In this document: piece after piece, positions 7,854 to 16,357 of the stretch | Position numbering within the stretch: position 1 is the stretch's first letter | Layout of the letters: each line of letters opens with the position of its first letter | DNA from: Muribaculaceae bacterium | Lineage (GTDB): Bacteria > Bacteroidota > Bacteroidia > Bacteroidales > Muribaculaceae | Direction of reading: 5' to 3' | Assembly (NCBI GenBank): GCA_017557425.1 | Contig: JAFYYU010000003.1 | Span: 1 to 64,000, forward strand | Length of the DNA: 64,000 bases | Program-made: the position numbers and the translations under genes | The notes under the pieces: model-generated | Told to the model about the DNA's origin: nothing | What the model saw: the letters and a program-made list of their open reading frames with translations, nothing else | Database searches by the model: none

Positions 7854-10013
7854 ATGAAGGTTTACAAAACAAACGAGATCAAAAACATCTCTCTCGTCGG
7901 TGGCAAGGGCGCTGGCAAGACGACTCTCACCGAGTCTATCCTCCTTGAGGGCGGCGCAATCAGTCGCAGGGGTACCGTCGATGGCGGTAATACCGTGAGC
8001 GATAATTCTCCCGTTGAGAAAGAGTATGGCTACTCCGTTTCCTCTACTGTCTTCTATGCAGAGAAGAACGGCAAGAAGCTCAACTTCTTTGACTGCCCGG
8101 GTAGTGACGACTTCGTGGGCAATGCCGTAACTGCTCTGAGCGTTACCGATACTGCCGCCCTGGTCGTTGACGGACGCAATGGTGTTGAGGTAGGTACACA
8201 GAACAACTTCCGCACCGTGGAGCGCATTGGCAAGCCCCTGATGTTTGTCATCAACCGCCTCGAAGACGAGAAGTGTGATTTTGACAACGTATATAACCAG
8301 CTGCGCGAGACCTACGGCAACAAGGTTGTTGCCCTCCAGTTCCCCGTGAATGCAGGTCCTGGCTTCAACAGCGTGGTTGACGTGCTCGCCATGAAGCAGT
8401 ACACCTGGCCCAAGGACGGTGGCAAGGCTACCGCCGCTGACATTGACGGCGCACATGCCGACAAGGCCGAGGAGTACCGCATGGCATTGCTCGAGCTGGC
8501 TGCCGAGAACGATGAGGAGCTGATGATGAAGTTCCTCGACGAAATGACCCTGACCGAGGAGGAGACCATCAAGGGTATCCGCCTGGGTATGGTTGACCGC
8601 AGCATCTTCCCCGTCGTACTGGTAAGCGCTGAAAACAACATCGGCACCGATCGCATGCTCGACATCATGAGCATCATCGTGCCCGACGTGACCGAGATGC
8701 CCGCTCCCAAGAACAGCAATGGTGACGAGGTGCCCTTCGACGAGAACGGCCCCGTCAGCATCTACTTCTTCAAGACCTCGGTAGAGACCCACATCGGTGA
8801 GGTTTCCTATTTCAAGGTAATGAGCGGTACCCTCAAGGCTGGTGCCGACCTGACCAACCAGAACCGCGGCAGCAAGGAGCGCCTTGCCCAGATCAACGTG
8901 GTTTGCGGTCAGAACAAGACCCCGATCGACGAGCTCCATGCCGGCGACATCGGCGCTGCCGTGAAGCTGAAAGACGTGCGCTGCGGCAACACCCTCAACG
9001 AGAAGGGCTGCGAGCACGTGTTTGACTTCATCGCTTATCCCGCTCCCAAGTATCAGCGCGCCATCCGCGCCATCAACGAGAGCGAGACCGAGAAGCTGGG
9101 TGCCGTCCTCAACCGCATGCACGAGGAGGATCCCACCCTGTTGATCGAGCAGAGCAAGGAGTTGCGCCAGACCATCGTTTCGGGCCAGGGCGAATTCCAC
9201 CTGCGCACCCTCAAGTGGAACATCGAGAACAACGATAAGATCCAGATCGAGTACCAGGAGCCCCGCATCCCCTACCGCGAGACCATTACCAAGGCTGCCC
9301 GTGCCGACTATCGTCACAAGAAGCAGTCTGGTGGTAGCGGCCAGTTTGGTGAGGTACACCTCATCGTTGAGCCTTACCGCGAGGGCATGCCCGAACCTGA
9401 CACCTACAAGTTCGGCAACCAGGAGTATAAGATGAACATCAAGGACAAGCAGGAAATCCCCATGGAATGGGGCGGTATGCTGGTTGTCTATAACTGTATC
9501 GTTGGTGGTGCCATCGATGCTCGCTTCATCCCCGCTATCGTCAAGGGTATCATGGACCGCATGGAACAGGGCCCGTTGACCGGTAGCTATGCCCGCGACG
9601 TGCGCGTCTGCATCTACGATGGTAAGATGCACCCGGTTGACAGTAACGAAATCTCCTTCCGTCTGGCAGCCCGCAACGCCTTCTCGACCGCCTTCCGCGA
9701 TGCCAACCCCAAGGTGTTGGAGCCCGTCTATGACGTCGAGATTCTGTTGCCCGGCGACTGCATGGGTGGTGTACAGAGCGACCTGCAGGGCCGCCGCGGC
9801 ATCATGATGGATATGTCCAGCGCCAACGGCATGGAGCGCGTTAAGGCCCGCATCCCCCTGAAGGAGATGTCGAGCTACAGCACTGCCCTGAGCTCCATCT
9901 CGGGCGGCCGCGCTTCGTTCAACATGAAGTTCTCGAGCTACGAGCTCGTGCCCGCCGACGTGCAGGCTCAGCTGCTCAAGGAGTACGAGGAGAGCAAGCA
10001 GGACGAGGATTAA
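7854..10013 (+). CDS. fusA2: EF-G2, elongation factor G paralogue with altered GTPase motifs
   Basis: 719 residues with EF-G domain order: G domain (1-290), domain II (310-400), III, IV (about 490-610) and V. The P-loop GGKGAGKT is intact at residues 16-23. Other GTPase motifs are changed: switch I lacks the conserved RGITI, switch II reads DCPGSDDF with Ser84 where EF-G has the catalytic His, and the guanine-specificity motif is NRLE (134-137) instead of NKxD. Bacteroides EF-G2 is reported to support translocation without GTP hydrolysis and to help gut colonisation under carbon limitation; the same pattern of losses makes this the likely orthologue. The gene is monocistronic, with its own promoter and a strong terminator. 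Confidence 0.93.
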   Translation: MKVYKTNEIKNISLVGGKGAGKTTLTESILLEGGAISRRGTVDGGNTVSDNSPVEKEYGYSVSSTVFYAEKNGKKLNFFDCPGSDDFVGNAVTALSVTDTAALVVDGRNGVEVGTQNNFRTVERIGKPLMFVINRLEDEKCDFDNVYNQLRETYGNKVVALQFPVNAGPGFNSVVDVLAMKQYTWPKDGGKATAADIDGAHADKAEEYRMALLELAAENDEELMMKFLDEMTLTEEETIKGIRLGMVDRSIFPVVLVSAENNIGTDRMLDIMSIIVPDVTEMPAPKNSNGDEVPFDENGPVSIYFFKTSVETHIGEVSYFKVMSGTLKAGADLTNQNRGSKERLAQINVVCGQNKTPIDELHAGDIGAAVKLKDVRCGNTLNEKGCEHVFDFIAYPAPKYQRAIRAINESETEKLGAVLNRMHEEDPTLLIEQSKELRQTIVSGQGEFHLRTLKWNIENNDKIQIEYQEPRIPYRETITKAARADYRHKKQSGGSGQFGEVHLIVEPYREGMPEPDTYKFGNQEYKMNIKDKQEIPMEWGGMLVVYNCIVGGAIDARFIPAIVKGIMDRMEQGPLTGSYARDVRVCIYDGKMHPVDSNEISFRLAARNAFSTAFRDANPKVLEPVYDVEILLPGDCMGGVQSDLQGRRGIMMDMSSANGMERVKARIPLKEMSSYSTALSSISGGRASFNMKFSSYELVPADVQAQLLKEYEESKQDED

Positions 10014-10035
10014 TCCCCTCCCCTTAACATTATAT

Positions 10036-10078
10036 AATAATGGGCGACCCGACACCGGGTTGCCCATTATTTTGTTGT
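10036..10078 (+). terminator. Rho-independent terminator after EF-G2 gene
   Basis: AATAATGGGC-G-ACCC pairs with GGGT-T-GCCCATTATT around a short loop, followed by a T-rich tract. Confidence 0.85.
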
Positions 10079-10149
10079 TCCAAATCGAGACAAAAATGGC
10101 AGAATTAACATTTAGAGGTAAAATTTCAGACAAAAAACGGCAGAAAATT

Positions 10150-10179
10150 TTGTTTTTTCACAATAAAGTGTTAATTTTG
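10150..10179 (+). promoter_or_regulatory. Promoter of rprX-rprY
   Basis: TTG (10150-10152), 19 bp, TAATTTTG (10172-10179); the leader is about 40 nt. Confidence 0.7.
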
Positions 10180-10224
10180 CCGTTGATTGTTAAAAACAAG
10201 GTTTTGGAATAGAAAGGAACTCTC

Positions 10225-11724
10225 ATGAAGAGATCGACGATATGGATATTGACGGTTGTGATGGCGATAGCCCTGCTGGGACTGCTCGCCATGCAGATCG
10301 TATATCTCGAGAAGATGGTTGACATGCGCAACAGCCAGTTCAGCGAGATTGTCAAGCGCAGCCTTTACAGCGTGTCCACGATGCTGGAGCAGAACGAAAC
10401 CAAATACTTCCTCGACTTGGACCTGGCCGAGGCCGAGCAGACTTACTCGGACATCAGTCAGAACAGCTTCAGTTTCAATGACAGGCATGAGGCTACCATC
10501 GACACCACGCTCAATACCGAGGACCCGTCCAGCCTGCGCCCTGCCAACCGCAACACGCTAAAGGACCTGAACGACACCTATCAGCGCAAGCAGGAAATAC
10601 TCAAGGGACAGTACCTGTACCAAAAGAGCCTGTTGAACGAGGTCATACTCACCATTCTGAACCACTCCAGCGACCGCCCCATCCAGGAACGCGCCGACAG
10701 CGCTACGGTAGCCAGTTACCTGCGCTCGGAGCTGGAGTTCAACGGCCTGACGCTGCCCTTTGAGTTCGCCATTGTGAACAAGACCAATGGTGTGATCTAT
10801 AAGACTGAGCACTATTCCCCGATGTCGCAAGAGGACGTTTACACTCAAGTCTTATTCCCCAATGACCCGAAGAACAAGCAGAACACCCTCAACGTCACAT
10901 TCCCCAACAAGAGTGACTACATCTTCTCATCGGTGAAGTTCCTGGTGCCGTCGCTGGCATTCACTTTCCTGTTGCTGGGTGTGTTCCTGTACACCATATC
11001 GGTCGCCTTCAAACAGAAGAAGCTGAGCGAGATCAAGAACGACTTCATCAACAACATGACGCACGAGTTCAAGACGCCCATCTCGTCCATCTCGATTGCA
11101 GCCCAGATGCTCAACGACGACAGCGTGCGCAAGAGCCCCGAGATGCTCAAACACGTCTCGGGCGTCATCAACGACGAGACCAAGCGCCTGCGTTTCCAGG
11201 TCGAGAAAGTGCTGCAGTTGTCATTGTTCGACCGCAAGAACGCTACAATGCGCCTTGAGGAAGAAGACGCCAATGCCAACATCTACAGCGTCATCAACAC
11301 CTTCAAACTCAAAGTTGAGAAATATGGCGGAAAAATCGTTGCGAACCTCGATGCCGAGGATCCCATCATCAACGTGGACCGCATGCATTTCACCAACGTC
11401 ATCTTCAACCTGCTGGACAACGCTGTCAAGTACCGGCAAGAGGACGTTCCTCCCGAACTCGAGGTGACCACTGTCAACCCCGACGAGGACCACATCCAAA
11501 TCACAGTTGCCGATAACGGCATCGGCATGAAGCGCGAAGACCTGAAGAAGATTTTCGAGAAGTTCTACCGCGTGTCCACTGGCAACCGCCACGACGTCAA
11601 GGGATTTGGACTGGGACTGGCTTATGTACAGAAGATGATTGACCTGTTTGGCGGCAGCATACGTGCCGAGAGCGAGGTCAACCGAGGATCGAAATTCATT
11701 ATCACATTACCACTATACAAATAA
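10225..11724 (+). CDS. rprX: Sensor histidine kinase, RprX-like
   Basis: 499 residues. A membrane segment at about 6-27, a periplasmic sensor region to about 235 and a second membrane segment at about 240-262 precede the kinase core. The phosphoacceptor box NMTHEFKTP lies near residue 280, the N box NVIFNLLDNAVKY near 395, then DNGIGM, FEKFYRV and GFGLGL. This is a complete class I histidine kinase. Together with the partner 11 bp downstream it closely resembles RprX/RprY of Bacteroides fragilis; B. fragilis RprY has been linked to Na+-NQR expression and oxidative stress. The signal sensed is not known from sequence. Confidence 0.92.
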   Translation: MKRSTIWILTVVMAIALLGLLAMQIVYLEKMVDMRNSQFSEIVKRSLYSVSTMLEQNETKYFLDLDLAEAEQTYSDISQNSFSFNDRHEATIDTTLNTEDPSSLRPANRNTLKDLNDTYQRKQEILKGQYLYQKSLLNEVILTILNHSSDRPIQERADSATVASYLRSELEFNGLTLPFEFAIVNKTNGVIYKTEHYSPMSQEDVYTQVLFPNDPKNKQNTLNVTFPNKSDYIFSSVKFLVPSLAFTFLLLGVFLYTISVAFKQKKLSEIKNDFINNMTHEFKTPISSISIAAQMLNDDSVRKSPEMLKHVSGVINDETKRLRFQVEKVLQLSLFDRKNATMRLEEEDANANIYSVINTFKLKVEKYGGKIVANLDAEDPIINVDRMHFTNVIFNLLDNAVKYRQEDVPPELEVTTVNPDEDHIQITVADNGIGMKREDLKKIFEKFYRVSTGNRHDVKGFGLGLAYVQKMIDLFGGSIRAESEVNRGSKFIITLPLYK

Positions 11725-11735
11725 AAAAGACGATT

Positions 11736-12446
11736 ATGGAAGACAAACTGAGAATTCTGTTATGCGAGGACGACGAGAATCTGGGAACCCTCACCCGTGA
11801 GTACCTCGAGGACAAGGGCTTCAAGGCCGAGTTATTTGCCGACGGTGAAGCCGGTTACAAGGCATTCCTCAAGGGCAAGTATGACATCTGCCTGCTTGAC
11901 GTGATGATGCCCAAGAAGGACGGCTACCAGCTGGCACAGGAAATCCGCGCCATCAACAGCGATGTGCCCATCATTTTCCTCACCGCCAAGGCGCTGAAGG
12001 AGGACATCCTGGAAGGCTTCAAGATCGGTGCCGATGACTACATCACCAAGCCCTTCTCGATGGAGGAGCTCGTGATGCGCATCGAGGCCATCCTGCGCCG
12101 CGTCAAGGGCAAGAAGGGCAAGGAAGTTACCGTTTACAAGATCGGCAAGTTCACCTTCGACACCCAACGCCAGGTGCTGTTCACCGACGACAAGAGCGAC
12201 AACCTCACCACCAAGGAGAGCGAGTTGCTGAGCCTGCTGTGCGCACACATGAACGAGATCTTGGAGCGCAACTTCGCCCTCAAGACCATCTGGATTGACG
12301 ACAACTACTTCAATGCCCGCTCGATGGACGTTTACATCACCAAGCTGCGCAAGAAACTCAAAGACGATCCCACTATCGAGATCATCAACATCCACGGCAA
12401 GGGCTACAAACTCATTGCCCCCGAGGTGCCCTCCGAGGAGAATTAA
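11736..12446 (+). CDS. rprY: Response regulator, RprY-like (OmpR family)
   Basis: 236 residues: receiver domain (1-120) with acidic pair EDD near residue 11, phosphoacceptor Asp in LLDVMMPKKDG, LTAK and the KPF lysine, followed by a winged-helix OmpR-type DNA-binding domain (about 135-230). The C-terminal stretch ending in HGKGYKL is nearly invariant in RprY proteins of Bacteroidales. Cotranscribed with rprX, 11 bp upstream. The start is fixed by the ATG at 11736. Confidence 0.94.
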   Translation: MEDKLRILLCEDDENLGTLTREYLEDKGFKAELFADGEAGYKAFLKGKYDICLLDVMMPKKDGYQLAQEIRAINSDVPIIFLTAKALKEDILEGFKIGADDYITKPFSMEELVMRIEAILRRVKGKKGKEVTVYKIGKFTFDTQRQVLFTDDKSDNLTTKESELLSLLCAHMNEILERNFALKTIWIDDNYFNARSMDVYITKLRKKLKDDPTIEIINIHGKGYKLIAPEVPSEEN

Positions 12447-12467
12447 CAACATTCAAAACTGAATCGA

Positions 12468-12500
12468 ACAAGTGTCGCCCGCAAGGGCGATTCTTGTTTT
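12468..12500 (+). terminator. Terminator after rprY
   Basis: ACAAG-T-GTCGCCC and GGGCGA-T-TCTTGT pair around GCAA, followed by TTTT. Confidence 0.75.
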
Positions 12501-12569
12501 ATGGCCGTTAACAAGTGTCCTAAATTGCGTTAAATGTAGGTCAATTTCGCCCCTATCCTTTCAAGGAGT

Positions 12570-12600
12570 TTGCACCATTATCTGTATTTGTTTACTTTTG
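12570..12600 (+). promoter_or_regulatory. Promoter of plsC-like gene
   Basis: TTG (12570-12572), 20 bp, TACTTTTG (12593-12600). It places the start of transcription near 12605, ruling out the in-frame ATG at 12570. Confidence 0.7.
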
Positions 12601-12614
12601 CAACGGCAGAAACA

Positions 12615-13370
12615 ATGATTGATAGAAAAATGATTTACATCTACCGCATATACCAATGGTGCATTGCTGCACCCATCATGCTGGTTTACAGCATCATCAC
12701 CGCCTTGATCACCATCATTGGGTGCCTGTTTGACCAAGACTATTGGGGCTATTTCCCCGCTAAGTGGTGGGCCAGGGTGTGGTGCTGGATTCACTTGGTC
12801 AGGGTGCGTGTCGTGGGCCACGATCTCATTGACCATGAGACGAGTTACGTCTTCGTAGCCAACCATCAGGGCGCTTACGACATCTTCTCCATCTATGGAT
12901 TCCTGGGGCACAACTTCAAGTGGATGATGCGCAAGGGCATCACCAACATCCCCATCATCGGTACCGCATGCCGCATGGCCGGACACATCCTGGTGGACAC
13001 CCACACGGCACAGGGCCTGCGCGACACGATGGCCGCAGCCAAGAAGAAACTGCACGGTGGCATGTCAATAGTTGTCTTTCCTGAGGGACGTCGCACCGAT
13101 ACCGGCCTGATGGGCCCGTTCAAGAACGGTGCGTTCAAGTTGGCCCTGGAGTTTGGCTTGCCGGTGGTTCCCATCACTATCGACGGCAGCTACAAGGTCA
13201 TGCCCCGCAGCACCTTCAATGTCACCCCGGGCACCATCACGCTCACCTTCCACGCTCCTATCGAGCATACAGGCGGCAATGACATTGCCCAGGTGAGCCA
13301 CCAGTGCCGAGACATCATTCAACAGGATCTCCCCGCCGAACAACGCGATAAAACAAAAGATTCAGAATAG
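12615..13370 (+). CDS. plsC: 1-acyl-sn-glycerol-3-phosphate acyltransferase (PlsC family)
   Basis: 251 residues. An N-terminal membrane segment (about 10-40) precedes the acyltransferase core with the catalytic NHQGAYD (HxxxxD) near residue 80 and the glycerophosphate-binding FPEGRR near 155, then a VPITIDGS block. PlsC enzymes transfer an acyl chain to lysophosphatidic acid to give phosphatidic acid at the inner membrane. The in-frame ATG at 12570 is rejected because the promoter box at 12593-12600 lies after it. A convergent PHP phosphatase gene ends 17 bp downstream. Confidence 0.9.
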   Translation: MIDRKMIYIYRIYQWCIAAPIMLVYSIITALITIIGCLFDQDYWGYFPAKWWARVWCWIHLVRVRVVGHDLIDHETSYVFVANHQGAYDIFSIYGFLGHNFKWMMRKGITNIPIIGTACRMAGHILVDTHTAQGLRDTMAAAKKKLHGGMSIVVFPEGRRTDTGLMGPFKNGAFKLALEFGLPVVPITIDGSYKVMPRSTFNVTPGTITLTFHAPIEHTGGNDIAQVSHQCRDIIQQDLPAEQRDKTKDSE

Positions 13371-13387
13371 TTGCTGATAACTAAGAA

Positions 13388-14131
13388 TTACCAGGTGATC
13401 AGGTCATTTTTGATGGTGGGCTCGATCATAGGACCGATTTTCTTCCATTCCTTGGAGTTGATGTAATCCATGATGATGTGGGCGTGCTTCACATTGTGCA
13501 TGTCACTGCCCAGAAAATCGATCATGCCATTGCGGACAAACCACAGAGCGCTGTCACGCGCCTCTTCACCAAAATAGCCCGTGAAGGACAGGATATTGAC
13601 CTGGAAACGGGCTCCAGCGTTGTGAAGCTGCTCGTAGCGCTTGCGACGACGTGAGTAGTAGGAGTAACGCTCCGGATGGGCCAGGATGGTCTTGTATCCT
13701 TTTACCTGCATGTCGAACAGCAGTTCATCAAGGTTCATCAACTCCTGCTGGAACGAGTTCTCCAACAGTATGTGATTGCCCGGCATGGGAATCAGATGGT
13801 CGGCGGCATATTCCTTGTCAAAGTACTCATCCATGCGGTATTCCGCACTCAAGTACAGATCCATATCCATACCCGCGTCGGACACTGCATCCTTGAGCTT
13901 GATGAATGCGTCCATGAGCGTTTCACGTGTGTTCTCAAATGACACTGCCGTCACATGCGACGTGAGGATCACGCGCGAGATGCCCATCTCGGCCTCGGCC
14001 TTGAGCATCTCCAACGAGTGCTCCACCGACGGTGAACCATGGTCCACGCCCGGCAGGATATGGCAATGCACATCGGTATTATAGAAGAGTTTAACTTGCT
14101 CTTTTTTGCTCTTGAAGAGTTTGCCAAACAT
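13388..14131 (-). CDS. PHP-type tyrosine-protein phosphatase (CpsB/YwqE family)
   Basis: 247 residues. DVHCHILPGVDHG near residue 20 is the metal-binding motif of the PHP fold, with ILAHPERY near 150 and GSDMHN near 210 supplying further metal ligands. Family members dephosphorylate tyrosine kinases that control capsule or exopolysaccharide assembly, with manganese-type metals. No tyrosine kinase gene is in the window, although a sugar-phosphate transferase is at 37.6 kb. The ATG at 14131 is chosen over an in-frame TTG at 14161, which would be almost on the predicted transcription start. Confidence 0.88.
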   Translation of the reverse strand: MFGKLFKSKKEQVKLFYNTDVHCHILPGVDHGSPSVEHSLEMLKAEAEMGISRVILTSHVTAVSFENTRETLMDAFIKLKDAVSDAGMDMDLYLSAEYRMDEYFDKEYAADHLIPMPGNHILLENSFQQELMNLDELLFDMQVKGYKTILAHPERYSYYSRRRKRYEQLHNAGARFQVNILSFTGYFGEEARDSALWFVRNGMIDFLGSDMHNVKHAHIIMDYINSKEWKKIGPMIEPTIKNDLITW

Positions 14132-14171
14132 ATATTCAGCTCTTTTATTTACTTTAATCAAAATCAGCCTG

Positions 14172-14179
14172 CAAAATTA
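14172..14179 (-). promoter_or_regulatory. -7 box of the PHP phosphatase gene
   Basis: TAATTTTG on the minus strand, about 40 bp before the ATG; no clear TTG at -33. Confidence 0.5.
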
Positions 14180-14253
14180 CTCAATATTTTTCATTTAATG
14201 CCAAGAATTACCAAAAAATCTCATGAAAAAGAATAAAAAGGTAGAAAAAGTTT

Positions 14254-14282
14254 TTGTGGTTCAGAAAATGTTTGTACCTTTG
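14254..14282 (+). promoter_or_regulatory. Promoter of rpmE2
   Basis: TTG (14254-14256), 18 bp, TACCTTTG (14275-14282). The leader before the ATG would be about 70 nt. Confidence 0.65.
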
Positions 14283-14356
14283 CGCGCCATTACAAAAAGG
14301 CGTTTACCACCGCCACAACATTTGTAAGTTTAACAATTTAAAGATATATCAAGACA

Positions 14357-14611
14357 ATGAAAAAGGATATCCATCCCAGCAACTATCGCGAGGTTGCTTT
14401 CAAGGACATGTCTAACGAGGAGGTTTTCATCACTCGCAGCACGGTTAACACCAAGGAGACCATCGACATCGACGGTACCACCTATCCCCTGGTGAAGCTC
14501 GAGATCACCAACACCTCTCACCCCTTCTTCACCGGCAAGCAGAAGCTCGTCGACACCGCAGGTCGCGTGGACAAGTTCATGCAGCGCTACGGCAACCGCA
14601 AGAAGAAATAA
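14357..14611 (+). CDS. rpmE2: 50S ribosomal protein L31 type B
   Basis: 84 residues, starting [19 protein letters not shown] and ending in a basic tail. It lacks the CxxC zinc-binding cysteines of type A L31, which identifies the type B (zinc-independent) form. L31 sits at the central protuberance and bridges the subunits. In many bacteria the type B form replaces the zinc form when zinc is scarce, but in Bacteroidales it is often the only copy; which case holds here cannot be told from the window. Own promoter and terminator. Confidence 0.96.
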   Translation: MKKDIHPSNYREVAFKDMSNEEVFITRSTVNTKETIDIDGTTYPLVKLEITNTSHPFFTGKQKLVDTAGRVDKFMQRYGNRKKK

Positions 14612-14645
14612 GAGACAACACCGCCGCACGGCGAGTACGACACTG

Positions 14646-14690
14646 CGACGCGCCCTTCCCACCAAACGGAAAGGTGCGTCGTTGTTATTT
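14646..14690 (+). terminator. Terminator after rpmE2
   Basis: CGACGC-G-CC and GG-T-GCGTCG pair, with inner CTTCC/GGAAA pairing, then a T-rich run. The -33 box of the next gene overlaps its end. Confidence 0.75.
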
Positions 14691-14711
14691 GCAAGAAAAT
14701 GACTACCTTTG
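14682..14711 (+). promoter_or_regulatory. Promoter of the beta-helix protein gene
   Basis: TTG (14682-14684), 19 bp, TACCTTTG (14704-14711), leader about 35 nt to the ATG at 14752. Confidence 0.65.
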
Positions 14712-14751
14712 CGCCATCATTATCACAATAACCATCAATCAAGACAACAAA

Positions 14752-16251
14752 ATGGGAGTTTTTTACGCAAAACCGAGGAGATCTCTCCGACAAGTGACCA
14801 TGACGCTTGCCACTCTGGCCATGCTGCTGATGCCGCTGCACCTCAATGCGCAAGACTGGTTCGGAGACGTGGACCTGGACGGCAAAGTCAACATCGGTGA
14901 TGTTACCGCACTTATCGACCATCTGCTGGCAAATGATTCCTACACACCGTTCAATCCTTACGGGACTTACCTGTCAGCAAAAGGATACGGCGCCGTGGGG
15001 GATGGCGTGACCGACGACACCCAGGCCCTGGAGAACCTGTTCGAGGACGGGTACCGAATGCACAAGGCCATCTTCTTTGAATCCGGAACCTATCTCATCC
15101 GCCGTGCGTTGACGTTGCGCACCGGCATGGAAATCTATGGCGACAACGCCACCATCAAGAAGCGGGACGCCGTCACCACGTCACTGACCGAGGCGGCTTC
15201 CAAGCATCAGACCTATATTGACGTTGAAGACGCAAGCGGCTTCAACGAGGGCGACATGTTTGTCATCATCGAGCCCAACTATGCCAACGAGTGCACATTC
15301 GGCATCGTCACCTCGATAGAGGGCAACCGCATCAATTTCTCCAATGTCATCAGCGACAAGCAGAGCAAATTCCCCGGCTGCATCCGCAATTACGTCACGG
15401 GCCGCCAAGTGACCACCGCATTCGCGCTGCTGCGTTCTTGGAGCCCCCGCTTTGACTGTGACGGAGTGTACATTCACGACATCACCCTGGACGGCAACAG
15501 GAATAGCTCCGAACCCTTGGTGTGGTCCAACAGCTGCATCCACCTGGACGCCTATTACCCGCCTAGCGGTTACACCGGTAATACAGGAATCGAATATAGG
15601 CAAATCCAGCGCAACCTCATCGTCAACAACGTGACTATCAAGAACTCGCCACACGACGGCATCAGCGACCAAAGCATGGGCGGCCTGCACGTGAGCAACT
15701 GCACCATCGAGAACCCCGCAATGCATGGCGTGCATATGGGCACAAGATACTCTGGCGGCGTAATCACTGGAAACAAGATGACCGGCAGCGGATCGGGAGC
15801 AGGTGTTTTCCTCTGTCAGAGTGTCGTTAACGTGATAGTGGAGAACAACGAGATTTCGAGCTTCAATCATGGTGTCAGCGACGAGGAATTTGCCTCCTGC
15901 GGCAAGTATACCATTGTCCGCAACAACGTGTTTAAGAACATCAAGAGCTATGTGTTCGATTTCCTGAAGGCCAGCGCCTCCTCGCGTGGCGGCGGACATA
16001 TCATCACCGATAACAGCATTGAGGGGCTCAAAGCTATGATGTTCTCGGGTAAATACCTGGACTACGTGACCATCGCCAACAACACCGTCTCCAGCATTAC
16101 CACCCTTCCTTCTTCCATCATCAGCATAACCCAGAGCGACAATGTCCTCATCTCGGGCAACAAACTGCCGTCGGGCACAACAGTCTCTGAGCCAGTGAAG
16201 TCCACCGACACGACCAACCTGATCGAAAATTCAAATTCTTGGAACGAATAG
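14752..16251 (+). CDS. Secreted pectate-lyase-like right-handed beta-helix protein with dockerin-like motif
   Basis: 499 residues. After a signal peptide ending LHLNAQ comes one calcium-binding dockerin-like repeat, GDVDLDGKVNIGDVTALIDH, near residue 40. The rest begins GYGAVGDGVTDDTQAL, the hallmark of the Pectate_lyase_3 beta-helix family, and continues with many N-x-[IV]-x-N rungs (residues 180-480). Such proteins bind or cleave acidic polysaccharides or act as surface spikes; no catalytic residues can be assigned. The frame is open further upstream to 14674, but the promoter lies in that stretch, so the ATG at 14752 is the start. Flanked by its own promoter and terminator. Confidence 0.8.
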   Translation: MGVFYAKPRRSLRQVTMTLATLAMLLMPLHLNAQDWFGDVDLDGKVNIGDVTALIDHLLANDSYTPFNPYGTYLSAKGYGAVGDGVTDDTQALENLFEDGYRMHKAIFFESGTYLIRRALTLRTGMEIYGDNATIKKRDAVTTSLTEAASKHQTYIDVEDASGFNEGDMFVIIEPNYANECTFGIVTSIEGNRINFSNVISDKQSKFPGCIRNYVTGRQVTTAFALLRSWSPRFDCDGVYIHDITLDGNRNSSEPLVWSNSCIHLDAYYPPSGYTGNTGIEYRQIQRNLIVNNVTIKNSPHDGISDQSMGGLHVSNCTIENPAMHGVHMGTRYSGGVITGNKMTGSGSGAGVFLCQSVVNVIVENNEISSFNHGVSDEEFASCGKYTIVRNNVFKNIKSYVFDFLKASASSRGGGHIITDNSIEGLKAMMFSGKYLDYVTIANNTVSSITTLPSSIISITQSDNVLISGNKLPSGTTVSEPVKSTDTTNLIENSNSWNE

Positions 16252-16286
16252 CCCGCCCCATCGCGGCAGATAATCCCAACATATAC

Positions 16287-16328
16287 AGCGGCGTGCCCTC
16301 GATGATGAGAGCGCGCCGCTTGTTTTAT
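16287..16328 (+). terminator. Terminator after the beta-helix gene
   Basis: AGCGGCG and CGCCGCT form the stem, followed by TGTTTTATT. Confidence 0.75.
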
Positions 16329-16357
16329 TCCTTTTAACTGTTATTGCATCTGCCAGA

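Noticed and set aside
7851-10133. A long open frame on the minus strand opposite the EF-G2 gene
   Set aside because: It arises from the strong codon bias of the true gene; the translation (VAVLLVLHV-like low-complexity) matches no family and the plus-strand frame is unmistakable EF-G.
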